From contig NC_085135.1 of the NCBI RefSeq assembly GCF_030269925.1, positions 4,774,753-4,838,752 of the forward strand: DNA of 64,000 nt, read 5' to 3'. Made by a program: the position numbers and the translations under genes. This document shows, piece after piece, positions 1-7,433 of the stretch (positions within the stretch are counted from its first letter, which is position 1; each line of letters starts with the position of its first letter). A model generated the notes under the pieces. That model had not been told where the DNA came from and did no database searches. It saw only the letters and a program-made list of their open reading frames with translations. The stretch is from Bombyx mori (lineage: Eukaryota; Arthropoda; Insecta; Lepidoptera; Bombycidae).

Positions 1-470
1 GTTATTGATGACCAAGCTCGCGATGAGCTCATGGAATTGTTCTTGACAAGAAGTGCTAGAAGCCGTACATCTTTTTTAAATTGTTCTACCCAAAGAATAA
101 CAGAGGCGAGCTCCTTCGAATTCTTAATAGTTCGCGTGCCATATCCCTAAAGGTTTTTACTTAAAATGATACTGAAAGTAAGAGATTAACTTTGACGAGA
201 CCAGAACATTGGAAAGTTAGTAAAATTTGATATTGAATTTTGTTGAAATGAAGATAGATGGCTTTAACTGGTAATAGAACCTATGATTACATAAGGTTGC
301 CTCTGTAGTGCTACTGACGAGACTGATCAGTGAGGTGAGAGTATCTCCATCGATTGGTACAGCGGAGACCTGGGTCTCAATGGAGACTATTGTTGTGTTG
401 GTCTAGTAATGACCTTGACTCTATATTGTGAAGTGATGTGTATTGGTTTTATCATTTGTTTTAATGATAA
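1..470. other. unassigned sequence, no gene seen
   Basis: No ORF of useful length or recognisable domain is visible. The plus strand is open for 49 codons from the window edge to a stop near 150, but I do not recognise the peptide. It may be the 3' part of a mobile element entering the window from the left, since an LTR-like stretch follows directly. Confidence 0.5.
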
Positions 471-1647
471 TGTGGGTGGCAATGTCACTAGCTGCGCCGG
501 CAGCCAGGCCAGGAGCGTTCTATACGATTTTGTTGACACTAGTGATGTAGAAGATGTAGGATCAAATGACCACGATACAACTGACTGATTAAAGTAAGGA
601 TTTTGTTGTCCTATTTTGTGTGATTAGTAAAGAACAGTATTCGGTGTCATTTATGACTGGTAATTGAACACCTCGCTCGATTTAGGTGATGTGTTCGTTT
701 TATTGCCGGATGGAGGCATTGCGATGTGTTTTATGGTTGAAGTGGGTACTGGATGGAAGTTCCACTTGCGTGCCGGATGGAGGAATTAGTGTTTTGTGTT
801 GAAGTTGGGTACCGGATGGAGGTCCGACTTATTTGCCGGATGGAGGCAATAAGTAGTCAAGAGCTACTCGATGGAGGTGGCACTTGAATTGGGTTATCGT
901 CACTCGATATAGGTGGCATGAGTTACTCTCACTAGATGGAAGTAACTGTAACGATAGTTTGTGGTTGATACAGAATACTGATGAAATACTGCTCAGATTG
1001 AGTTGTTTTGTAATAACTCTGGTTTCTAATGCTTATTGATTAAGTTATCTACTCACACAGGTTAACATAGTCTGTTAAAGATCTTGTTGAGAGCTAACGT
1101 TATGGTTTGTAATGAAAGGAATCCCAATCCTCAATCGTGAATGTATCAGGATTGGCCGAGACGAAACCTGTTTGATATTGCAAAAGGTTGTTTTCCTTGC
1201 GTCACACAGGGACGTGTGACGTGTCAGAATGGTCGTGTCGTGGATAACGACTTTTAGTTGTCGTGGATAAAGACTTCTAGTAATATTAAGACGGTGGTTT
1301 TGATTATTATTTTAAATGATGAAATGTTGTTTTGATAAATATTACAAAATGAAGGGTAGACTCCGTAACGCCACAGTATAAAATGGCGGTACGTGGACAG
1401 AGTCGTGGCATTCCGTGTCAGACAGTCATTCCGTCCGTCTCAGTCAGTGAGTCTCTGGCAGTCAGTCAGTCGGTCTGTCGGTATGTGCAACGAAACTGTC
1501 GGCTTATCCTGTCATTGTGAAAGTTGTGTGTGTTGAGTTTCAATAATTATTATTCAAAAGGTTTTATTGACTTTTTATAAACTGAGGTCAACCAAATACG
1601 AGTGATGACGGAAACTACCGCTGAGCCATCCCTGACGTGTGCCAACA
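471..1647 (+). mobile_element. candidate solo LTR of an LTR retrotransposon
   Basis: The segment begins TGTGGGTGGC and ends GTGCCAACA, so it has the TG...CA termini of an LTR. It contains a TATA box (tataaaa at 1377) followed by a CAGTCAGT-rich stretch that resembles LTR transcription-start regions. From about 706 to 950 the motif CCGGATGGAGG or close variants recurs at least six times with irregular spacing. I see no flanking target duplication: the right flank is a TA tract that was later used by Gypsy-A. No second LTR copy occurs in the window, so it could be a solo LTR or a 3' LTR. The boundaries are tentative. Confidence 0.35.
1377..1383 (+). promoter_or_regulatory. TATA box inside candidate LTR
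   Basis: TATAAAA sits about 35 bases before cattccgtgtcag and a run of CAGT repeats, a spacing compatible with a pol II LTR promoter reading rightward. This is inference from position and motif only. Confidence 0.35.
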
Positions 1648-1666
1648 TATATATATATATATATAT
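1648..1666. repeat. (TA)n tract, target of Gypsy-A
   Basis: Alternating TA dinucleotides directly flank the left LTR of Gypsy-A. A matching TA tract resumes at 6907 on the other side, so the element appears to have integrated within a (TA)n run and its short target duplication cannot be delimited. Confidence 0.7.
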
Positions 1667-1997
1667 TATTAGGAATCGGAAGAAAAACCATTAAAAAAAA
1701 TAACAATTAGCACACATTTACAGAGACTTAAGACAATGACTCACACACACCATGTCCACGACTACCTTCTCCCACGAAGGCCGCCGATCGAATGAATGTT
1801 TCGAGCAAAGGCGTTGCTATTTATAAATAAATATATTTATATTTATATTTATAGGCAACATTATTATAAAATTCGTGTTTCGTAAATTAACACTTAAAGT
1901 CTTTGAACGATGTTTTCTCGACGAATGTCAACCGACAAATGCGCGGGTGACGGAGCTGCGCGCCGGTTTTATACCCTTTTTGTGGGGTATTCCTTAC
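1667..1997 (-). repeat. Gypsy-A 3' LTR
   Basis: Matches the right LTR (5022-5158 plus 6730-6906) through the TTCGAGCAAAGGCG block and the final TATACCC...CCTTAC block. Immediately beyond it (1999 on) lies cggcctctcctgac, a relative of the cggccatactgac motif found at the same place in Gypsy-B and Gypsy-C, which links the three elements. Confidence 0.8.
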
Positions 1998-2432
1998 TCG
2001 GCCTCTCCTGACTGTGGTTCGTCCTCGACCACATAACTGGGGTCCACTCGTAACGATGATGCGGAAGCGTGCGAAAGATCTTGTTAAGTCCGCGCCTCCC
2101 GAAAGTTCGGCAGGGCAGCCGTCCCAGCTCCAGTCTGCAACCACGATGTGAGGCTGCACCACGTGTGGCGGGCGTCCCGCTCGACCGTCCTGATAGATAA
2201 TCCTGAAAATGCAGGCAGAGCGCATAAGTAGCTCAGCAGGACTGCAAACGAACTACTCCTTACTCGTGACTCCCTGCGTCGGGCTTAGTAGACCAAAGGC
2301 ATCATAGTCCCCAACGAGTGAAGCAGCAGGCCACAGATCGAGCGACATCGCCCTCTGCGTCACTGCCAGTCGTACAGCACCGTGAAGTCGGCGGCTCGCG
2401 AGCATCACGTGCAGTGTGCACACGAGCAGCAC
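1998..2432. other. Gypsy-A 3' untranslated region, no gene
   Basis: This GC-rich stretch between the 3' LTR and the tandem repeats includes the LTR-adjacent motif and runs into the 59-bp repeat array. The ORFs crossing it have no recognisable domain and are repeat-driven. Confidence 0.45.
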
Positions 2433-2550
2433 TTGTTGTATGCACGCCAGAAACAGACGAGCGCGCGCAGGCAGCGGCACGCGAGCAGCACGTGTTGTAT
2501 GCACGCCAGAAACAGACGAGCGCGCGCAGGCAGCGGCACGCGAGCAGTGC
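2433..2550. repeat. 59-bp tandem repeat, about 2 copies
   Basis: The block tgttgtatgcacgccag followed by aaacagacgagcgcgcgc recurs with a 59-base period (2434 and 2493), and the next unit breaks off near 2550. Degenerate related sequence lies just upstream (2400-2430). It lies in the untranslated 3' part of Gypsy-A. Several overlapping ORFs here in three frames are products of the repeat. Confidence 0.85.
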
Positions 2551-2660
2551 GCGCAGTAGCACAATCATTCTTAATGCGCATATTCCTGTTATTATCCAAG
2601 GGCCAGTGTGCGTCGCCCTTCCTTAAGTGTCTTCTGCATTTGGTTACCAGTGATCCCTGT

Positions 2661-3258
2661 AAAATGGTCCCAGACCCACTCGTACGAAGATCGTATTAAA
2701 AACGTACAAGTGCATTCCACACGCAGAGCGTATTCAAACGTGTGAAGCTTCCCGACACGCTGACAGTACTCAAACGTGCCGAGGCTTCTCAATACGCCAG
2801 CCTAGGCCGATTGTATTGAGGCATCTCACCGTGTAGGATTAATCACACGAGTGAGGGATACGTAAAATGGTCCCAGGCCCACTCGTACGAAGATCGTATT
2901 AAAAACATACGAGTGCATTCCACACGCAGAGCGTATTCAAACGTGTGAAGCTTCCCGACACGCCGACCGTACTCAAACGTGCCGAGGCTTCTCAATACGC
3001 CAGCCTAGGCCGATTGTATTGAGGCATCTCACCGTGTAGGATTAATCACACGAGTGAGGGATACGTAAAATGGTCCCAGACCCACTCGTACGAAGATCGT
3101 ATTAAAAACGTACAAGTGCATTCCACACGCAGAGCGTATTCAAACGCGTGAAGCTTCCCGGCACGCCGACCGCACTCAAACGTGCCGAGGCTTCTCAATA
3201 CGCCAGCCTAGACCAATCGTATTGAGGCATCTCACCGTGACTCCGAGTGAGGGATACG
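2661..3258. repeat. 203-bp tandem repeat, three copies
   Basis: Units starting aaaatggtccca occur at 2661, 2864 and 3067, an exact 203-base spacing. Each contains CGTACGAAGATCGTATT, two blocks with CTCAATACG or ATTCAAACGTGTGAAGC, and GAGTGAGGGATACG. The third copy is slightly shortened near its end (about 3230-3245). The array sits between the pol remnant and the 3' LTR of Gypsy-A, the same position as the 107-bp repeats of Gypsy-B. Confidence 0.9.
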
Positions 3259-3342
3259 TAACTAGAGAGCAATCATCTATAGCTCACCCTTCAGGTTCAC
3301 CATAGGAATACGTATATTTGTAAACAATGATCATTATTAACT

Positions 3343-3540
3343 TTACTGACTCTCAAAGACGGCAGCACATGTCTCAGGGGTCCACTCGCCCCGCCACGAC
3401 ACCATATATTGTGCAGCTGCTTGCGTAGTTTTGCCATAACTGCCGTTGAGCAGCCGTAGGGTATAGCGTCCACTGGGTAGAATTTCGACAACCTTATACG
3501 GGCCACGCATGCCGGAATCAAGTTTACCTGCCGACCGATA
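3343..3540 (-). pseudogene. pol: Gypsy-A pol: integrase C-terminal remnant
   Basis: The minus strand reads in one frame through GKLDSGMRGPYKVVEILPSG and then RYTLRLLNGSYGK, ending ...AAVFESQ at a TAA (3343-3345). This is the GPY/F-type C-terminal tail of Ty3/gypsy integrases, which binds DNA during integration. A comparable tail ends the pol of Gypsy-B (RSRFKGPYEIQSILPNDRYT). Upstream of about 3540 the frame meets a stop and the remaining pol is not readable. It is probably a relic of an element once competent. Confidence 0.75.
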
Positions 3541-4189
3541 TTACGCAGCTACCGGCACGTCGCTTGCGTGCTACTGCCGCAGGAACCATCGAGGGGCCCG
3601 AGCTGGCGGCAATACCCGTGAGGCACCATCCTCACCATTCGGTAAGGTCCACGGATTGCCGGATCTACATTTCCTGTAGACTGTGAGTTATTACCCAAAC
3701 AAGATTATCGACATTAAAAACGGCTGCTGCTCGTCGGTGCCCGTCCACGCGAGCATCATGTCGCTTTTCACTCCGTGATACCAATTGATGAGCTCTACCT
3801 CGACCTAGTTCTCGACGAACTTAACGGCTCCGAAACACCTCAGTCGTGACATCACTAATTAGAGTCCTCACCACAGGTGTGGTGGCGTCTTTTCTACCAG
3901 AAGCTGCAGGGCGGATGTCTGTTGTCTTGCATTTTGTGATGTTCAGAATGAGCTGTAATCTCAAAAGTTGAATTGACCATTTTGCCAACATAGTCCCGAA
4001 TTCACCTTCGGAAGTATGCAGTCAACCTCAAGAATTATCTACCTGTGTGACATTACGAGTCACTGGTGACTGATTTAGTGCCTGAACCCTATGAGGACTC
4101 GGCCTAACCTGACCTCCACTAAAAATGAAATCAAATCGTGAGTAGATTAGTGTTCGCGGCTCTAACCTGAAGGCCCATTATGCCCCGTA
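3541..4189 (-). pseudogene. decayed Gypsy-A interior, pol largely missing
   Basis: Between the integrase tail and the gag remnant there are only about 650 bases where an intact gypsy would carry some 3 kb of protease, RT, RNase H and integrase. No RT or DDE motif is readable in any frame. I infer a large internal deletion plus point decay. Confidence 0.5.
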
Positions 4190-4512
4190 TCACTATTAAA
4201 GTTCAAAGTTCTATCAGAAGTAACCCATTCACTCAGCCAAACCCTAGCATCGTCCCTTAAACATGATGCCACTCGCGATAAGCATTCGTGGTCGTTCCAC
4301 CCGTTAACTTCTCTGGCGCGTTCTACTTCTTCGCACAAACTTCAATGTAATTATTAATCGATGGGTCAAAATACGATATGTAACAATTTTGCGACCTTGA
4401 GGGTTGCAAAGTTTTAATTGCTTCCATTAAAGCACTGGAGAGGGTAGACGCCTTAGAACCAGGGATACTAGATTCCACGTGGCCTTGTTGCGAACCAACG
4501 ATATTCGACATG
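4190..4512 (-). pseudogene. gag: Gypsy-A gag remnant, capsid-like
   Basis: One frame (ATG at 4511) gives ...SYFDPSINNYIEVCAKK. After a frame change near 4330 the minus strand reads AREVNGWNDHECLSRVASCL and then DDARVWLSEWVTSDRTLNF. The pattern of FDPS, a Trp-containing segment, then CL..A..WL resembles the capsid region of gypsy gag, and the Gypsy-B gag has a similar order (FDPAKSDLGAESWC ... ALLWFETWDP). It binds genomic RNA in intact relatives. The frameshift makes it a pseudogene. Confidence 0.65.
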
Positions 4513-5004
4513 GGAGTCGTAACTGTCCGTAGAATATCGGTGGTCTGTTCAGCGCGCGCCTTATCGTTAGAAGGTGTCGCGACAGGTTCAATCGTGCGCG
4601 AGCGCGATCTCGACCTCCACTACGAGCGCGACGGGCACTACGAGAGCGGTTCCTACTACGCGACCCGCGCCTAACCCGAGCACATGACCGACGCACATCA
4701 GTACTGCGAGAATTACGCTGGTCTCGGACCCGCAAGCCATCCCGTGAAGTACGACCTCTATCGTTCGTATCGCGATCCTGTCTATCATCTCTGTGATCGC
4801 GAAAGCATGTCGTTTTCGATTACGAGAATCATCTCGAGACGGTCGCCTCCGTGTACTAGAAGTTTCAGCATGTCTCATTATCACAGTTAAAATTTGCAAT
4901 CACACAATAAAAATAACAAATAAAGTATGAAAGCATCAAAGTAAGCAGTCATTGTAAAACAAAACAAAGTTCAGAGTTTTACGCTACTGTGGGCTATTTG
5001 AGTC
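4513..5004 (-). pseudogene. Gypsy-A gag N-terminal and leader, decayed
   Basis: Minus-strand frames here are arginine- and serine-rich (for example SRSRNRSRSARRARSG) and suit a basic gag N-terminus or leader. No start or continuous frame can be chosen. The last 100 bases before the primer-binding site are AT-rich leader without coding signal. Confidence 0.4.
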
Positions 5005-5006
5005 CT

Positions 5007-5021
5007 TTATCCCACTTCTGA
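5007..5021 (-). promoter_or_regulatory. Gypsy-A primer-binding site, tRNA-Leu type
   Basis: The plus-strand sequence ttatcccacttctga abuts the 5' LTR. It equals the 3' part of insect tRNA-Leu (TCGAATCCCACTTCTGA, known) except for small changes, so its minus-strand complement can pair with that tRNA. The match starts inside the tRNA, leaving out the terminal bases and CCA. Gypsy-B and Gypsy-C have the same arrangement. Confidence 0.7.
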
Positions 5022-5158
5022 TATTAGGAATCAGAAGAAAAACCATTAAAAAAAATAACAAGTAGTACACATTTACAGAGACTTTAGACAATGACTCACG
5101 CACACCATGTCCACGACTACCTTCTCCCACGAAGGCCGCCGATCGAATGAATGTTTCG
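5022..5158 (-). repeat. Gypsy-A 5' LTR, left part
   Basis: Homologous to 1667 onward. It is interrupted after aatgtttcg by a Jockey insertion and continues at 6730. The 9-base duplication aatgtttcg occurs at 5150-5158 and 6721-6729. Confidence 0.85.
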
Positions 5159-5497
5159 GACGGAGGGTCGTCGTATCCTTTTGCGGGGGCACGGAGCGGG
5201 CCTCGGGGAAACCCCTCTGCCCGGACATGTGGCTCCCTGCCTAATAAGACAGGGGTGATGCGCTACTGGATGGGGTATCAGGCAGGCGTGATGATATGTG
5301 TCCTATATGTTAGAGACATGGGATTATTATTTGGGGATCCGTGGGGTCGGCTTCTTTCTTCGTCACTCTTCTCTTCTCTTCTCTTCTTCTTCTTCTCTTC
5401 TTTCTTCCTTCTTCTTCTTCTTTCTTCTGGGGCGGCTGCCTCTCTCCTCCATTTCTTTTTTTTTTTTTTTTTTTTCCCTGTACTATTTACAATTTAA

Positions 5498-5665
5498 TCT
5501 TAACCTAACTTAACCTAAAATAAGCCTAACTTAGTTTAACTTACATCTAAGTGACAGCAGCGCGCCGTTCCTGCACTCCGTGGAGTGCCGGGACAGCGCG
5601 CGCCGTCACGCCTAAACCTAACCCTAATCTAACTTAACCTAACATAGCCTAATCTAACCTAATAT
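5498..5665. repeat. degenerate CCTAA/TTAGG-like repeats in Jockey 3' UTR
   Basis: Runs such as taacctaacttaacctaaa (about 5508) and cctaaacctaaccctaatc (about 5611) resemble the insect telomeric CCTAA unit but are imperfect. They lie within the 3' UTR of the Jockey fragment. The full-length copy has an AACTA-type run at the equivalent place (25385-25440). Confidence 0.6.
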
Positions 5666-5958
5666 GGGGGAGAGAGCAAGCCGCGCTCCTCGCTAGAGTC
5701 CTCCCCCCCTCTCCCCATTGTTACAATTTTTGATGGGAGGGAGGACTGTAGCGGGTGTGAATACCCCATCCCAAAAGGGGGTGGGGGGTGGGGTCAAAGC
5801 CCCTAATGGAAATGAGGCTGCACCTACGGGGTGCAGCCGCGGTCCCCTTACGGGGGAGCTGCCAAACGGGCAAGAGGCGTGGGACTAGAGGCTGGTGAAA
5901 CTCAGCTCCGAGAGGGGCGCTCATAGGTCCTCCCCGGCCTCACAGCCGGCGAGGAACT

Positions 5959-6717
5959 TTATCTCCGAACGATCGTCGGGGGTACCAATAGCTCCCGCGG
6001 CAACGCCGTACCATCCGGTGGTCTGGCGTGCAGCGGGGCTATGTTGTGGAGATGCTCATGGAGCCCGTTTTCGGCTCGCTCGTACATGTTACGGGCGAGC
6101 CTAGTCACAAACTCCACGAGCGACTCCACACCTAGGTCCCGGGCAATAACGTCATTTCTGACGTACTGCCCGGCCCCGACAATAATGCGGAGGGAAAGAC
6201 TCTGCTGGGCCTGCAACCCAGATCGCTGGGACGGCGACAACAGGTGATACCAGGCCTCAGCAGCGTATGTGAGGCGGGAACGGACGTATGTCTTGTAAAT
6301 GGCGAGTTTGGTCCTGGTCGGAAGCCCGGACGCAAACACCGGCCGCAACAAGAACATGGCCGCGCGAGCCTGACCGATGACTCGGTTGACATGCGCGACC
6401 ATGCTCAAAGAGTGGTCGATGTCGCATCCGAGATACCGGACCGTGGTCCTGAACTCGACATTCACACCTCGGAGGCTGAGTTTCTTTGGGACGACTCTGA
6501 TACGGACCGGACCGTAGAGTAAGGCCGCGGTCTTTCCCACATTGACCGCGACTCGCCAACGGTCCAGCCACTGGGGCAGTAAATCCAAAAGCCTCTGCAT
6601 CCTCATGATGGCTGCAGAGGGGAACGGAGAGGACGAGAAGTAGGCCGAGTCGTCAGCGAACAAGGCCAACTTCACGTCCTCCTCCCACGCCCGAAGGTGA
6701 CCCTCCAGGGTGGGGAT
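5959..6717 (-). pseudogene. Jockey ORF2 C-terminal fragment (RT palm/thumb)
   Basis: The reading frame starts at the 5' truncation with IPTLEGHLRAWEEDV and keeps the catalytic FADD box (LALFADDSAYF), then RWRVAVNVGKTAALL and a C-terminal thumb region ending at a stop. It closely parallels the C-terminal part of the intact protein encoded at 25762-28488 (IPTLEGNLEAWEADV, LALFADDSAYF). The endonuclease and the first RT motifs are missing, so it is not functional. The frame is otherwise uninterrupted, suggesting a fairly young insertion. Confidence 0.9.
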
Positions 6718-6720
6718 GTA

Positions 6721-6906
6721 AATGTTTCGAGCAAAGGCGTTGCTATTTATAGGCACTGTACCCTCAACATTATTATAAAATTCGTGTTTCCTAAATTAAC
6801 ACTTAAAGTCTTTGAACGATGTTTTCTCGACGAATGTCAACCGACAAATGCGCGGGTGACGGAGCTGCGCGCCGGTTTTATACCCTTTCTGTGGGGTATT
6901 CCTTAC
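6721..6906 (-). repeat. Gypsy-A 5' LTR, right part
   Basis: Continues the LTR from the duplicated aatgtttcg to ggtattccttac and then meets a TA tract. It aligns with 1790-1997, but lacks the TTTATA-rich insertion of the left LTR and has tataggcactgtaccctcaac instead. Confidence 0.85.
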
Positions 6907-7297
6907 TATATATATATAGTTCTGTCTCAATTTCTCATAAAACGCTAATAAGAGCGAAAAAGACAACCTAGGTAACTTTTTACAGCTTTCACTGCATATT
7001 AAAGCAAAATGGTTTTTTTTTCGGGTTGAAATTCTTCCGAAAAAATTTGGGGTACTCAATGACGCGCGCCAAGTACGATATTTTAATTTTTTTATTTTTA
7101 AATTTTCAAAAAAAAATTTTTAATTTTTTCGACATTATGACGGTTTCTCGGTATTTTTTTGTATTTCACATCTTTTTGTAGAGAATGAAAGTTATTGAAG
7201 TCTTATTTTTTTTGTAAAGTGCAAATGTCATTGAGATGAGTTTTATTTTTTTATAATTAATAATTAATTAATTTTTTACAGTGAAACTGTTTTTGTT
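6907..7297. other. AT-rich spacer, no gene
   Basis: Begins with the TA tract that flanks Gypsy-A and continues as AT-rich sequence with homopolymer A and T runs. No ORF or repeat family is recognised. It ends in the target site of the RTE-like LINE. Confidence 0.5.
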
Positions 7298-7310
7298 CGG
7301 ATCTCAGTTA

Positions 7311-7331
7311 ATAATAATAATAATAATAATA
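7311..7331 (-). repeat. (TAA)n 3' tail of RTE-like LINE
   Basis: A run of ATA/TAA units directly follows the left copy of the target duplication. RTE-clade elements end in short tandem repeats rather than poly(A), so this marks the 3' end. Confidence 0.8.
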
Positions 7332-7433
7332 AGCCCTTTATTTCTTGCTTTACAAAGTTTAAAAAAAAAAAAAGATATAATAAATATAAATGTATGTAGT
7401 ATGTAAAAGAGTTTTGTAATAAATCAGTAAAAT

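Larger units (their letters stand above)
5159..6720 (-). mobile_element. 5'-truncated Jockey-clade LINE inside Gypsy-A LTR
   Basis: The segment is flanked by the 9-bp target duplication aatgtttcg. Its left end (3' end of the element) shares ggtcgtcgta, the GGGGGCACGGA...GGGCCTCGGG block and the CTGCC...CAGGGGTG block with the full-length Jockey at 25053-32067, so both belong to one family. Only the last part of ORF2 and the 3' UTR are present, as expected from incomplete reverse transcription. The 3' UTR contains an internal pyrimidine-rich/poly-T tract (5355-5476) and CCTAA-like repeats. Confidence 0.9.
1667..6906 (-). mobile_element. Gypsy-A: defective Ty3/gypsy retrotransposon
   Basis: Paired LTRs begin tattaggaatc at 1667 and 5022 and end ggtattccttac at 1997 and 6906. 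The right LTR is split by a Jockey insertion at 5159-6720. Reading on the minus strand, the 5' LTR is on the right, followed by a tRNA-Leu-like primer-binding site, gag remnants (about 4890-4190), heavily decayed pol with only the integrase tail clearly readable (3343-3540), tandem repeats, and the 3' LTR on the left. The LTRs differ, including an AT-rich insertion near 1826-1852 in the left copy. With no intact pol, the copy cannot be autonomous. Confidence 0.8.

Noticed and set aside
2253..2699. Cluster of overlapping ORFs around the 59-bp repeats
   Set aside because: They occur in several frames on both strands and repeat the same peptide words, a by-product of the tandem repeat.
2661..3258. 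CRISPR-like array
   Set aside because: Units are 203 bases of contiguous repeat without short repeat/spacer alternation, and the context is a eukaryotic retroelement.
5147..5497. Plus-strand ORF of 116 aa rich in S and F
   Set aside because: It reads through a TCTTCT/poly-T tract in the Jockey 3' UTR; composition-driven, no domain.
5498..5665. Genuine telomere
   Set aside because: CCTAA-like runs are imperfect, short and inside a Jockey 3' UTR bounded by a target duplication.
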